Shown: positions 53,974 to 62,473, numbered from the stretch's first letter. The stretch is 64,000 nt of DNA from an uncultured Lachnospiraceae bacterium (GCA_903789615.1 CAIFEV010000001.1:372001-436000), one strand, 5' to 3'. The notes: generated from the letters alone by a model not told the origin. Made by a program: numbers and translations.

Positions 53974-55202
53974 TCTGCGAGATACCGCCTGCTATTTTCG
54001 GATTGCTTCTGACGTCAATGCTGATCCTTTGTTTCGCAGAGATCTTCTGCGTGATCGCCATAGTACTGCAGCACCGGGGCATATGGCAGACAATCTCAGC
54101 CGGAATTCTGCTGATCGGTGGATTTACACTCTTCCAGCTGATGGTGAATACAGCACAGGTCCCGGGGACGCTTCTTCCTGCCTGGAGCCTGAAAAACAAA
54201 GCAATCCTGTATATTTCGTTTCTTTTGCTTGCCGGACTGACCATCTGGGAGCTTTTTACAGTCGTTCAGTGGGAGAAGGAGAACTGGAGCCCGAACACGG
54301 TTCGGGAAAGCTTCAATCAGCTGCCTACAGGTATTTGTTTCAGCGACCTGAACGGGAGCGTTCTTCTCTCCAATCACAAAATGGAAGAAATCTGCCTCGC
54401 CGCTTCAGGGAAACCGCTTCTTGATGCCAACGCCTTCTGGGATACGGTGGGAAGCCAGGGATTTCTGACACTGGGCAGCGGGGTTACCTGGAACCTGGAA
54501 CGCAGAATCCTCTCCACACAGATCGGAGACGTGTATCAGATTACAGCAGCTGATGTCACCAGAAAACACGCAATCATGCAGGAACTGAAGAAGGATCAGC
54601 AGCAGCTTCAACAGATTCAGGCGAGACTGCTGCAGTACAGTGAATCCGTAACGGAACTTACGCGGGAGAAGGAAATCCTCGCGGCCAAAATCCGTGTACA
54701 CGACAGCCTGGGGGAGTGCCTTCTCGCGGCAAAGCGCTGTATTGTCACTTCGGCAGGGAGAAAGGAGAAGGAAGAAGTGCTGAAGATGTGGCGGCAGAAT
54801 CTTACACTTCTTTCGGTTCCGCCGGATCATGAAAAGAGCGACAGCCTGGGAGAACTGCTTTCCGCTGCAAAAACGGTGGGCATCCGGGTCCTTCTGACCG
54901 GCCCGCTCCCGCCGGCAGGCAGCATTGCCAGAGCACTCACCGAGGCGGCAATCCATACCTGCGTGACAAATACGGTAAGGCATGCACATGGCAGTGAGCT
55001 TTACGTAGAAATGAAAAAGGATGGCACGCACTGGACGTGCCGCTGCACCAACAATGGATGTGTCCCGGACGGACCGGTCCGGGAAGGCGGCGGCCTCACG
55101 ACTCTTCGCAGAAAGACTGAGCGGGAGGGCGGTACGATGATAGTAGTGAGTTCACCGCGCTTTGCGCTTACCCTTGCAGTGGAGGAAGGAGGCCTGTCAT
55201 GA
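53970..55202 (+). CDS. Sensor histidine kinase
   Basis: A 410-residue membrane kinase. Three membrane helices lie at about 8-33, 38-59 and 78-99, then a PAS-like domain and a coiled coil. The probable phosphorylated His is 244 in KIRVHDSLGE. The ATPase domain keeps CVTNTVRHA (N-box) and EGGGLTTLRRKTEREGGTM (G-box), with NNG where DNG or DDG is common. It overlaps the genes on both sides as ATGA. The obvious partner is the LuxR-type regulator next door. The 7TM protein in front may supply the input. Ligand unknown. Confidence 0.78.
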   Translation: MICEIPPAIFGLLLTSMLILCFAEIFCVIAIVLQHRGIWQTISAGILLIGGFTLFQLMVNTAQVPGTLLPAWSLKNKAILYISFLLLAGLTIWELFTVVQWEKENWSPNTVRESFNQLPTGICFSDLNGSVLLSNHKMEEICLAASGKPLLDANAFWDTVGSQGFLTLGSGVTWNLERRILSTQIGDVYQITAADVTRKHAIMQELKKDQQQLQQIQARLLQYSESVTELTREKEILAAKIRVHDSLGECLLAAKRCIVTSAGRKEKEEVLKMWRQNLTLLSVPPDHEKSDSLGELLSAAKTVGIRVLLTGPLPPAGSIARALTEAAIHTCVTNTVRHAHGSELYVEMKKDGTHWTCRCTNNGCVPDGPVREGGGLTTLRRKTEREGGTMIVVSSPRFALTLAVEEGGLS

Positions 55203-55840
55203 AACCGTACCGGGTACTTGTCGTAGAGGATCAGGTGATGCCGAGGCAGTTATTTGAGATGTTCATTCTGTCCTCAGAACAGTTTACACTGACCGCTTCC
55301 ATCGACAGTGCCGTTCTGGCGGATGTCTACTGCGCAGGGGGCGGAATCGATCTGATCCTGATGGATGTGGTGACGAAAAATGGCGCTAATGGGCTGGAAG
55401 CCGCCGAAAATATCAAACAGCGGTGGCCAAAGATCCGGATCATCATAGTGACTTCGATGCCGGAATGCTCCTATCTTGAGAGGGCGCGTAAAATCGGCGT
55501 GGACAGCTTCTGGTACAAGGAAATCAGCCGTGAACCCATTCTTTCTCTGATGGAAGGCACGATGGCAGGGGGGTCTGTCTACCCGGATGCACCCCCGGAA
55601 ATCCGTCTGGGACTTGCGATGAGCGGGGAATTCACCCAGACAGAGCTTCTGATCCTGCGGGAACTCACCGGCGGCTATACAGATGCCGAGATCGGGGAGC
55701 ACCTTCATCTGTCGCGCTTTACGGTTCGCGATTATGTGAAATCCATGCGGGAGAAGACTGGATTCCGTTCGAGAACGGAACTTGCTGTCAAGGCAAGACA
55801 GAGCGGACTGGTTATCCTGGAAGCAAAACAGCCGGAGTAA
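55199..55840 (+). CDS. Response regulator, NarL/LuxR type
   Basis: A 213-residue DNA-binding regulator. The receiver has the acidic pair E10-D11, phosphorylated Asp56 in LILMDVV, Thr85 and Lys107. The C-terminal LuxR-type helix-turn-helix spans about 143-205 (TQTELLILRELTGGYTDAEI, then LSRFTVRDYVKSM). It is the output of the kinase just upstream, whose stop overlaps its start. Target genes are unknown; the following SPFH cluster is a natural candidate. Confidence 0.9.
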   Translation: MKPYRVLVVEDQVMPRQLFEMFILSSEQFTLTASIDSAVLADVYCAGGGIDLILMDVVTKNGANGLEAAENIKQRWPKIRIIIVTSMPECSYLERARKIGVDSFWYKEISREPILSLMEGTMAGGSVYPDAPPEIRLGLAMSGEFTQTELLILRELTGGYTDAEIGEHLHLSRFTVRDYVKSMREKTGFRSRTELAVKARQSGLVILEAKQPE

Positions 55841-55862
55841 TCCTGGCTGACAGAAGAAGACG

Positions 55863-55894
55863 ATCTCTGCCTCATTGCGGGCAGAGATTTTTTT
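55863..55894 (+). terminator. Intrinsic terminator after the response regulator
   Basis: ATCTCTGCC and GGCAGAGAT form nine pairs, followed by seven T. Confidence 0.85.
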
Positions 55895-55975
55895 GTGGAA
55901 ATCCCTTGAAAAGCAGGGTGTGCCGCAGAAGGGCTCTTGATAGGATAGGGATAGAACAAGAGAGGAGGAAAAGTC

Positions 55976-56362
55976 TTGAAACGAATCGTGCTCAGTATTC
56001 AGAATCAGCTGCTGTCCGAAGCGTTGTCCCGTGCCCTGGCAGAGACAGGCAGCTTTCGTCCGGAGCATGTGCCAATCGACAGGCCTCTGGATACGGCGTA
56101 TCTGTGCCAGGCACTGCAGGCCCAAATCCTCCTGATGGATGTGTCCAATGCTCCAACCGCCACGATGAAGCAGTGCCTTGAGATCGCATTGAAGGTGCGC
56201 AGCGGGCTGCCTTCCTGCAAGATTGTTCTTGTCTGCGATGAGAATGCGGACCCGTTCATCGCACAGCAGGTCAAAGAGGCGAGGCAGGTAGGAAAGATCG
56301 ATGCTTTCTTTTATGCATCCGTCACCGCTGCCTATCTGACGGCGGCGCTCGAAGCACTGTGA
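55976..56362 (+). CDS. Solitary degenerate receiver-like protein
   Basis: A 128-residue protein with the alternating strand-helix pattern of a receiver domain and no output domain. Asp55 in ILLMDVS matches the phosphorylation site. The early acidic pair is replaced by Gln9-Asn10 (VLSIQNQLL), and the conserved Lys is absent (FFYASV). Phosphorylation is therefore doubtful; it may act as a protein-binding module. TTG 55976 is the start, seven bases after AGGAGG. It is separated from the regulator by a terminator and leads into the SPFH cluster. No convincing promoter was found in the 80 bases after that terminator. Confidence 0.65.
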   Translation: MKRIVLSIQNQLLSEALSRALAETGSFRPEHVPIDRPLDTAYLCQALQAQILLMDVSNAPTATMKQCLEIALKVRSGLPSCKIVLVCDENADPFIAQQVKEARQVGKIDAFFYASVTAAYLTAALEAL

Positions 56363-56447
56363 AGGGACTGAAGGTTGGCTGAGACAAGGATGATCAGATC
56401 GGCAATTTAACCAATGGACTTATTAGGAAAGCATGGGAGGTAGTAGT

Positions 56448-57848
56448 ATGGGACTTATCAAAGCAGGACTTGGAGCACTGGGATCCACACTGGCAGATCA
56501 ATGGAAGGAATTCTTCTATTGCGACGCACTGCCGAATGATGTTCTTATGCGCCGCGGGCAGAAACAGATCAGTGGACGGTCTGCCAACACCAAAGGAAAT
56601 GACAATATCATTTCAAACGGATCCGGGATCGCCGTGGCAGACGGGCAGTGCATGATCATTGTGGACCAGGGGAAAATTGTCGAGGTTTGCGCAGAACCGG
56701 GACAGTTTACCTATGACAGTTCCACGGAGCCCAGTATTTTCAGCGGCTTTTTCGGCGACAGCCTGAAACAGAGCTTTGCGACGCTCGGAAGACGTTTCAC
56801 CTATGGCGGCGATACGGGCAAGGATCAGCGCGTGTACTACTTTAATACCAAGGAAATTCTGGATAACAAATTCGGCACGGCCAATCCCATTATTTTTGAA
56901 GTTGTAAACAAGCGGATTGGCATGAGCCGCACAGTGCAGCTTCGCTGCAACGGCGTTTACACCTATATCATCTCGGATCCTCTGGTGTTTTATACGCGGC
57001 TGTGCGGAAATGTCGCCTACGAGTTTACCCGGGACCAGATTGACGCACAGCTCAAGACCGAGTTTGTCGATGCCCTTCAGCCGGCTTTTGGGGCTCTTGC
57101 CGAGCAGGAACTTCGTCCCGCGCAGATCCCGAGCAAGACGAAGGAACTGAAGGCTGCGATGAATGAAGCGCTTCGGCAGGAATGGATTGACAACCGTGGC
57201 ATTTCAGTTGGCAAAATTGCGCTCAACCCCATCACGCTTACCGATGCCGACATGCAGAAGATCAACGAGATGGAGGATGCTGCTACCGTGGGCCAAAACG
57301 GGTTTATGATGGCAGGCCGCATGACCAATGCAACAGCCGACGCGATGCAGACCGCCGCGGGAAACTCCGCCGGTGCCATGACGGGCTTCATGGGAATGGG
57401 TATGATGGGCATGGGCGGCCAGGGCGGCTTTAGCACGGCTCAGAATTTATATGGCATGGGACAGCAGCAGGCCCAGGCTCAACAGGCAGCCCAGCAGCAG
57501 GCTCAGTCTATGCAGGCCCAGGCCGTGCAGCCTCAGCAGGCTCAGACCCAGCCGCAGATGCAGCAGACAGCGCCGGCGCCAAACAGCTGGAAGTGCAGGT
57601 GCGGAGCTGTTGTTACCGGAAAGTTCTGCCCGGAATGCGGTTCTCCTAAGCCTGCAGAGGATGGATGGACCTGTTCCTGCGGGACGTTTAATACGGGAAA
57701 GTTCTGCCAGAACTGCGGCGCCAAAAGACCGTCCGCCACACCGGTATACCGGTGCAGTAAGTGCGGATGGGAGCCGGAGGACCCGGCGCATCCTCCGAAA
57801 TTCTGCCCGGAATGTGGAGATCCGTTCGATGACAGTGACAGACAATGA
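56448..57848 (+). CDS. SPFH-domain protein with three C-terminal zinc ribbons (YdjI-like)
   Basis: A 466-residue protein. Residues 1 to about 290 match the SPFH / virion-core-like family (YdjI of Bacillus), including FFYCDALPNDVLMRRG and GISVGKIALNPITLTDADM. A Met/Gly-rich stretch and a Gln/Ala-rich linker follow. The tail has three Cys4 zinc ribbons: CRCGAVVTGKFCPECG, CSCGTFNTGKFCQNCG and CSKCG...CPECG. In Bacillus, YdjI works with YdjG, YdjH and PspA in membrane stress. Here YdjG- and YdjH-like genes follow, but pspA is missing. ATG 56448 is chosen because GGGAGG is seven bases upstream, after the earlier ATG 56433. Confidence 0.82.
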   Translation: MGLIKAGLGALGSTLADQWKEFFYCDALPNDVLMRRGQKQISGRSANTKGNDNIISNGSGIAVADGQCMIIVDQGKIVEVCAEPGQFTYDSSTEPSIFSGFFGDSLKQSFATLGRRFTYGGDTGKDQRVYYFNTKEILDNKFGTANPIIFEVVNKRIGMSRTVQLRCNGVYTYIISDPLVFYTRLCGNVAYEFTRDQIDAQLKTEFVDALQPAFGALAEQELRPAQIPSKTKELKAAMNEALRQEWIDNRGISVGKIALNPITLTDADMQKINEMEDAATVGQNGFMMAGRMTNATADAMQTAAGNSAGAMTGFMGMGMMGMGGQGGFSTAQNLYGMGQQQAQAQQAAQQQAQSMQAQAVQPQQAQTQPQMQQTAPAPNSWKCRCGAVVTGKFCPECGSPKPAEDGWTCSCGTFNTGKFCQNCGAKRPSATPVYRCSKCGWEPEDPAHPPKFCPECGDPFDDSDRQ

Positions 57849-57871
57849 TGAGCCGTGACAGGGAGGTAGAA

Positions 57872-58738
57872 ATGGGATTATTTGACAAGAAATACTGTGA
57901 TATCTGTGGAGAGAAAATAGGTCTGCTGGGGAACCGGAAGCTGGAAGACGGCAATCTCTGCAAAGACTGCGCCAGAAAACTTTCACCGTGGTTCAGTGAC
58001 AGACGCCGCAGCACGGTGGATGAGATAAAGGAGCAGCTTGCATGGCGTGAAGCGAACCGTGAGCGCGCCGCTCAGTTTCGCACGACACGAGCCTTCGGTG
58101 AGAGGACGAAGCTGCTTCTGGATGAAAACCACCGGTGGTTTGCGGTAACCCAGGCGGTAAGTCCGGCGGATAACAATTCGGATGTTCTGGACTTTGATGT
58201 AATCACAGGCTGCCGCACGGACATCGACGAAAGCCGCACAGAGCTGAAGATTGAATCAAGGGATCAGGACGGGAAAGTCACGAGCAGAAGTTACAATCCG
58301 CCGAGGTATGACTACGATTATGATTTTTACATTATCATTTCTGTCAATGTACCATACTTCAACGAGATGAAATTCAAGCTGAACGACAGCTCTGTTCACA
58401 TCCCATTTCAGCCTTCCGGAATGCGCTCTCCCGTCAACAGCTTTTTGCCGAACCGTTCCGAGGAGCCGATGTATGATTCCTGTTACCGCGCTTACCGGGA
58501 ATCCTGTGACGAGATCTGCAGAATGCTGGATCAGTTTCGCACCGGCATGGGGCATGGGGCGCAGGCAGGCGCAGGTATGGTGTATGGAGCGCAGGCAGAT
58601 GCAGGTATGGGGAATGGCGTGCAGACAGGCGCTGCTCCTGTACAGAACAGCGCCTGTCTGCAAAGCTGGACCTGCCCGTACTGCGGCCGGGTCAATCAGG
58701 GAAAGTTCTGTGAAAACTGCGGAGCTCAGAAGCCGTGA
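57872..58738 (+). CDS. DUF4428 protein with C-terminal zinc ribbon
   Basis: A 288-residue protein. The N-terminus MGLFDKKYCDICGEKIGLLG with a later CKDC is a DUF4428-type zinc module. The middle (about 60-215) is a mixed domain of unknown function containing DVITGCRTDIDES. A Gly/Ala/Met repeat (GAQAGAGM-like units) leads to a zinc ribbon, CPYCGRVNQGKFCENCG, nearly the same as those of the SPFH protein in front. No membrane helix is seen. ATG 57872 follows AGGGAGG; ATG 57845 overlaps the SPFH stop but lacks a site. Confidence 0.75.
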   Translation: MGLFDKKYCDICGEKIGLLGNRKLEDGNLCKDCARKLSPWFSDRRRSTVDEIKEQLAWREANRERAAQFRTTRAFGERTKLLLDENHRWFAVTQAVSPADNNSDVLDFDVITGCRTDIDESRTELKIESRDQDGKVTSRSYNPPRYDYDYDFYIIISVNVPYFNEMKFKLNDSSVHIPFQPSGMRSPVNSFLPNRSEEPMYDSCYRAYRESCDEICRMLDQFRTGMGHGAQAGAGMVYGAQADAGMGNGVQTGAAPVQNSACLQSWTCPYCGRVNQGKFCENCGAQKP

Positions 58739-58760
58739 GTATGGAACAAATGCAGAAAGC

Positions 58761-58789
58761 AGGCTGCCGCAGATACGGCAGCCTCTTTT
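58761..58789 (+). terminator. Terminator-like hairpin after the DUF4428 gene
   Basis: AGGCTGCCG and CGGCAGCCT form nine pairs, followed by CTTTTA. The short T-run suggests partial termination inside the cluster. Confidence 0.6.
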
Positions 58790-58884
58790 ACTCAGACAGC
58801 TGATTTTCCCCTTACCAGAGATTTGACTGAGTGGAAAGGGAAGCGATCGTGCCGGGGTCGGTTTACGCCAGGGAGGAACAATAC

Positions 58885-59979
58885 ATGAGTCATGTACAGG
58901 AATACAAATGCCCACGCTGCGGGGGTGCTGTAGCCTTTGACAGCGGCACACAGAAATTGAAATGCCCGTATTGCGGTACAGAGTTTGATATCGAAGCACT
59001 GGAATCCTATGAGAACGACACAGATTCCGGTCAGACAGACGATATGAACTGGGAGACATCCGCCGGCGGACAGTGGCAGGCAGGCGAAGCGGAAGGGCTT
59101 TGTACCTTCGTTTGTAAGTCATGCGGCGGAGAAATTGTGGGGGATGAGAACACGGCAGCAACATCGTGCCCGTTCTGTGGGAATCCGGTGGTGATGACAG
59201 GACAGTTTTCCGGTGCCCTGAAGCCGGACTACATTATTCCATTCAAGCTGGATAAAAAGGCGGCAAAAGCTGCACTGCAAAAGCATTATGGCGGCAAAAG
59301 GCTTCTTCCGCCCATTTTCAGAGATCAGAACCACATCGATGAGATCAAAGGCGTGTATGTTCCTTTCTGGCTGTTTGATGCGGATGCAGAGGTAAGCGTC
59401 CATTATAAAGCGACCAGTGTACAGAACTGGAGTGACAGCAATTACAACTATACGGAAACCAGTTATTTTTCGGTCAGCCGCAGCGGCGTGATTGGGTTTG
59501 AACAGGTCCCGGTTGATGGTTCAACCAGAATGCCGGATGATCTGATGGAATCGATCGAACCATTCCGGTTTGATGACGCAGTGGAGTTCAAAGCAGCGTA
59601 TCTGGCGGGGTACCTGGCAGACAGATACGATGTCGATGCCGCGCAGAGTACAGAGCGGGCCAACACGAGGATCAAGCGGAGTGCTGAGGAAGCTTTCGCT
59701 TCCACCGTAAAAGGGTACACGAGTGTTACCCCGGAAACCAGTATTGTGAAACTGTACGGAGGAAGTGCCAAGTATGCGCTGCTTCCTGTATGGCTGCTGA
59801 ATACGACATGGAACGGAGAAATCTTTACATTTGCCATGAACGGACAGACGGGAAAGCTGGTGGGGGATCTCCCTGTCGACAGAGGGGCAGCACGCAAATG
59901 GACGATCGGGATTACGGTTCTGTGCGGTGCTGTTGTTTATGGGCTTGCCTGGCTGCTGCACCTGGCGGGTGCTTTGTGA
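58885..59979 (+). CDS. Double zinc-ribbon membrane protein (YdjG-like)
   Basis: A 364-residue protein. Two TFIIB-like zinc ribbons open it: YKCPRCGGAV...KCPYCG (about 8-33) and FVCKSCGGEI...SCPFCG (about 74-98). Then comes a domain with VYVPFWLFDADAEVSVHYKA and YALLPVWLLNTTW, and one membrane helix at the very end. The layout matches YdjG of Bacillus, which helps place PspA at the membrane. ATG 58885 follows AGGGAGGA by eight bases. The TPM gene follows 13 bases later. Confidence 0.8.
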   Translation: MSHVQEYKCPRCGGAVAFDSGTQKLKCPYCGTEFDIEALESYENDTDSGQTDDMNWETSAGGQWQAGEAEGLCTFVCKSCGGEIVGDENTAATSCPFCGNPVVMTGQFSGALKPDYIIPFKLDKKAAKAALQKHYGGKRLLPPIFRDQNHIDEIKGVYVPFWLFDADAEVSVHYKATSVQNWSDSNYNYTETSYFSVSRSGVIGFEQVPVDGSTRMPDDLMESIEPFRFDDAVEFKAAYLAGYLADRYDVDAAQSTERANTRIKRSAEEAFASTVKGYTSVTPETSIVKLYGGSAKYALLPVWLLNTTWNGEIFTFAMNGQTGKLVGDLPVDRGAARKWTIGITVLCGAVVYGLAWLLHLAGAL

Positions 59980-59992
59980 GGAGGGCACACAG

Positions 59993-60805
59993 ATGAAGAA
60001 GATATGGACGGTTTTCCTGCTGCTTGTGTTTTGTTTCAGCATATCCGTGCCGGCGCTGGCAGAAGACGGTGCAGGGGGCTTTGCGGATGCCCATTACCGA
60101 CTGCAGGATTCTGTCGGTGTTCTGACAGAAGAGGAGGACAGCGAGATTCAAAATCTGTTGGATGAGACCAGCGTGCAGCTGCAATTTGATCTGGCAGTTG
60201 TGGTTGTGGACACTCTGGATGGACGGTTAGCCCAGGAGTGGGCGGATGATAGTTTTGATTCCGGTCAGTTCGGCTATGGAAGCAATAAAGACGGCGCGCT
60301 GCTCCTGATCAGCACGGAGGACAGGACATGGGCCATTTCGACCTGCGGATATGGCATCACCGCGTTCACGGATGCAGGTATTCAATATATCGGCGAACAG
60401 ATGAGGGATGATCTGGCGGCTGGCAATTATGCGGAAGCCTTTCGGACATTTGCCCGGCAAGGTGGTCAGTTTGTGACTATGGCAAGAGAGGGCAAGCCCT
60501 TTGATTCATCCGATCTGCCTAAAAAACCATTGTCGTGGATCTGGCTCATTATTTCTCCTGCGATCGGATTTGTCGTGGCCATTATCGTTGTGGGATCCAT
60601 GAAACGTCAGCTCAGGACGGTGCGCCGGCAGGCGGCAGCGGGCGGTTATGTCCGGGAGGGCAGTATGAATGTGACGGAAAGCAGGGATTTGTTCCTGTAT
60701 CACACGATCGACCGCACTGAAAAAGCAAAGAATACGAGCTCCGGGAGCAGTACACACACATCGTCCTCCGGTACCACGCATGGAGGCGGCAGCGGAAAAT
60801 TCTAA
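59993..60805 (+). CDS. TPM-domain membrane protein (YdjH-like)
   Basis: A 270-residue exported membrane protein. A signal peptide ends at ALA-EDG. The extracytoplasmic TPM (TLP18.3/Psb32/MOLO-1) domain has LQDSVGVLTEEEDSEIQNLL, FDLAVVVVDTLDG and the GYGSNKDGALLLIS block. A membrane helix (about 180-200) and a Ser/Thr/Gly tail ending HGGGSGKF follow. Bacillus YdjH has the same domain. GAGGAGGG lies eight bases upstream of the ATG. It is coupled in position to the YdjG-like gene. Confidence 0.82.
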   Translation: MKKIWTVFLLLVFCFSISVPALAEDGAGGFADAHYRLQDSVGVLTEEEDSEIQNLLDETSVQLQFDLAVVVVDTLDGRLAQEWADDSFDSGQFGYGSNKDGALLLISTEDRTWAISTCGYGITAFTDAGIQYIGEQMRDDLAAGNYAEAFRTFARQGGQFVTMAREGKPFDSSDLPKKPLSWIWLIISPAIGFVVAIIVVGSMKRQLRTVRRQAAAGGYVREGSMNVTESRDLFLYHTIDRTEKAKNTSSGSSTHTSSSGTTHGGGSGKF

Positions 60806-60822
60806 GAATGGGGAAGCTGTTT

Positions 60823-62295
60823 ATGGAAACAAAGCGGCTGGTGATTCTGCACAATAACGATATGCACGGCGATTTTCTTGCCACAGATAAGGATGGAAAG
60901 CAGACGGGAGGTCTGCCGCTTCTTTCGGGATATGTGAGACAGACCCGCAGGCAGGAAGAAAACGTGCTGCATGCGATTGCAGGAGATGTTTTCCAGGGAT
61001 CGATCATTGATCAGGAATATCGAGGGATATCAACGATCGATCTTGTCAATCAGCTGAAACCGGATGTGATGACCATTGGAAATCATGAAGTGGATTACGG
61101 GCTGTCCCATCTGCTGTTTCTGGAAAAGTGCGCGAGTTTTCCAATCATCAACGCCAATCTGTATGTGACGCTGAACAACAGCAGGCTGTTTCTGCCATAT
61201 CTGATCCGGGAGATCGGCGGAATGCGGATCCTTTTCATCGGAATTCTCACCGAAGATGTTATAAAGGTGACCCGTCAGGACAAACTGATCGGAACGCTGG
61301 TCAATATAGAGCAGGCTGCCAGAGAAATTGAACTGATCTGTGACAGCTACCGTACGACAGACATTGATCTGACGGTTGTTCTGACACATATCGGCATTGA
61401 AAAAGACCGTGAGCTCGCCGCCAGGCTGGATCCCAGGTTCGGCGTGGATCTGATCATCGGAGGGCATTCCCATACCTTCATGGACAAGCCGGAAAAAGTG
61501 AACGATATTCTGATTTCGCATGCGGGATTTGGAACGGGCAGCATCGGACGATTTGATCTGGTCTGTGATCTGGATACCAACAGCATTTACGATTTCACCT
61601 GGCAGAATGTGCCCATCAATGAAGAGACGGCAAGCCCGGATCCGGTCATGGAGGAGATGCTTTACCGCTACCAGTTGCGAACCGATGCGAAGTACTCGCG
61701 GGTGATCACGACATTTGAGCGGAAGCTGACACATCCATGCCGCATTCAGGAAACGGAGCTCGGCAATCTGTATGCGGATCTTTTTCAGGAGGGGAGTTCT
61801 TTTGATCTGATGATGCTCGGTTCCGGTTCGATCCGCAAGACAGAGCTCGGGCCGGTCATTACAATCCAGGATCTCAGAGAGAACACCCCCTATGATGACT
61901 GCCTGTGGACGCTGACGGTGAGCGGCGAAAAGCTGCGAAGAATGATCTCCTATGTGTTTCGCGATGAAGCCTGGCAGGGGCATACGGAGTTTTTTCAGTA
62001 TTCGAGGGGAATACGGATTGTCTGGGATGTGAAGCAGAAAGTGCTCCGGGAATTTCAGTTCCGGGACAGATCCATTGCAGATGATGATGAAATCCGGATA
62101 GGGCTGCAGGACTATCACCTACGAAATTTCGAAAGCGATTTCGGAATGCCGTTGGAGGCTGTAACCGGGGGAGAAGAGCCGAAAATCGCCGCCGTGTCTC
62201 TGAATAATATTGTCGAAGAATATATGACGACTCACCAGGGACTGAATGCGGAGGTAGAAGGAAGAATCCGGATCATACATGGAGGAACAGCATGA
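60823..62295 (+). CDS. 5'-nucleotidase / calcineurin-like phosphoesterase
   Basis: A 490-residue two-domain enzyme of the UshA/CpdB type. Metal ligands are in HNNDMHGDF, AGDVFQG, GNHEVDYG, and GGHSHTF; the C-terminal 5'-nucleotidase domain has NLYADLF and RENTPYDDCLWTLTVSGEKL. Relatives are usually secreted, but no signal peptide is seen, so it should be cytosolic. ATG 60823 follows GGGGA by about eight bases; ATG 60808, three bases after the TPM stop, is an alternative. Substrate unknown: nucleotides or cyclic dinucleotides are possible. It closes the accessory block. Confidence 0.85.
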   Translation: METKRLVILHNNDMHGDFLATDKDGKQTGGLPLLSGYVRQTRRQEENVLHAIAGDVFQGSIIDQEYRGISTIDLVNQLKPDVMTIGNHEVDYGLSHLLFLEKCASFPIINANLYVTLNNSRLFLPYLIREIGGMRILFIGILTEDVIKVTRQDKLIGTLVNIEQAAREIELICDSYRTTDIDLTVVLTHIGIEKDRELAARLDPRFGVDLIIGGHSHTFMDKPEKVNDILISHAGFGTGSIGRFDLVCDLDTNSIYDFTWQNVPINEETASPDPVMEEMLYRYQLRTDAKYSRVITTFERKLTHPCRIQETELGNLYADLFQEGSSFDLMMLGSGSIRKTELGPVITIQDLRENTPYDDCLWTLTVSGEKLRRMISYVFRDEAWQGHTEFFQYSRGIRIVWDVKQKVLREFQFRDRSIADDDEIRIGLQDYHLRNFESDFGMPLEAVTGGEEPKIAAVSLNNIVEEYMTTHQGLNAEVEGRIRIIHGGTA

Positions 62296-62326
62296 AAGCA
62301 CAGGACGGAGAGATTCCGGACAATAA

Positions 62327-62433
62327 AATTTAAGGGATTTTCAGGATTCGGATTCTCCGCTTATATTCTTTCTGTTGATTGCTACTCTGGCTGTTCAAGA
62401 ATAAGGACTTTAACGAGCCGCAGGAAAACGAAT
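62327..62433 (+). pseudogene. Possible decayed end of a small single-helix membrane protein
   Basis: Two adjacent frames together read like one protein end: RDFQDSDSPLIFFLLIAT in one, then LLLWLFKNKDFNEPQENE and a stop in another. A hydrophobic helix followed by a charged tail suggests a frame-broken gene. No start codon or ribosome site is seen. It is short and may be chance. The rest of the 62.30-62.47 kb gap holds nothing recognisable. Confidence 0.2.
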
Positions 62434-62473
62434 GACCTGCACTTCGGAACTTTTCTAAGCCTTAAATTTGCGA

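Noticed and set aside
58823-58850. TTGACT as a promoter for the YdjG-like gene
   Set aside because: No acceptable -10 hexamer is found at 16-18 bases (GATCGT only).
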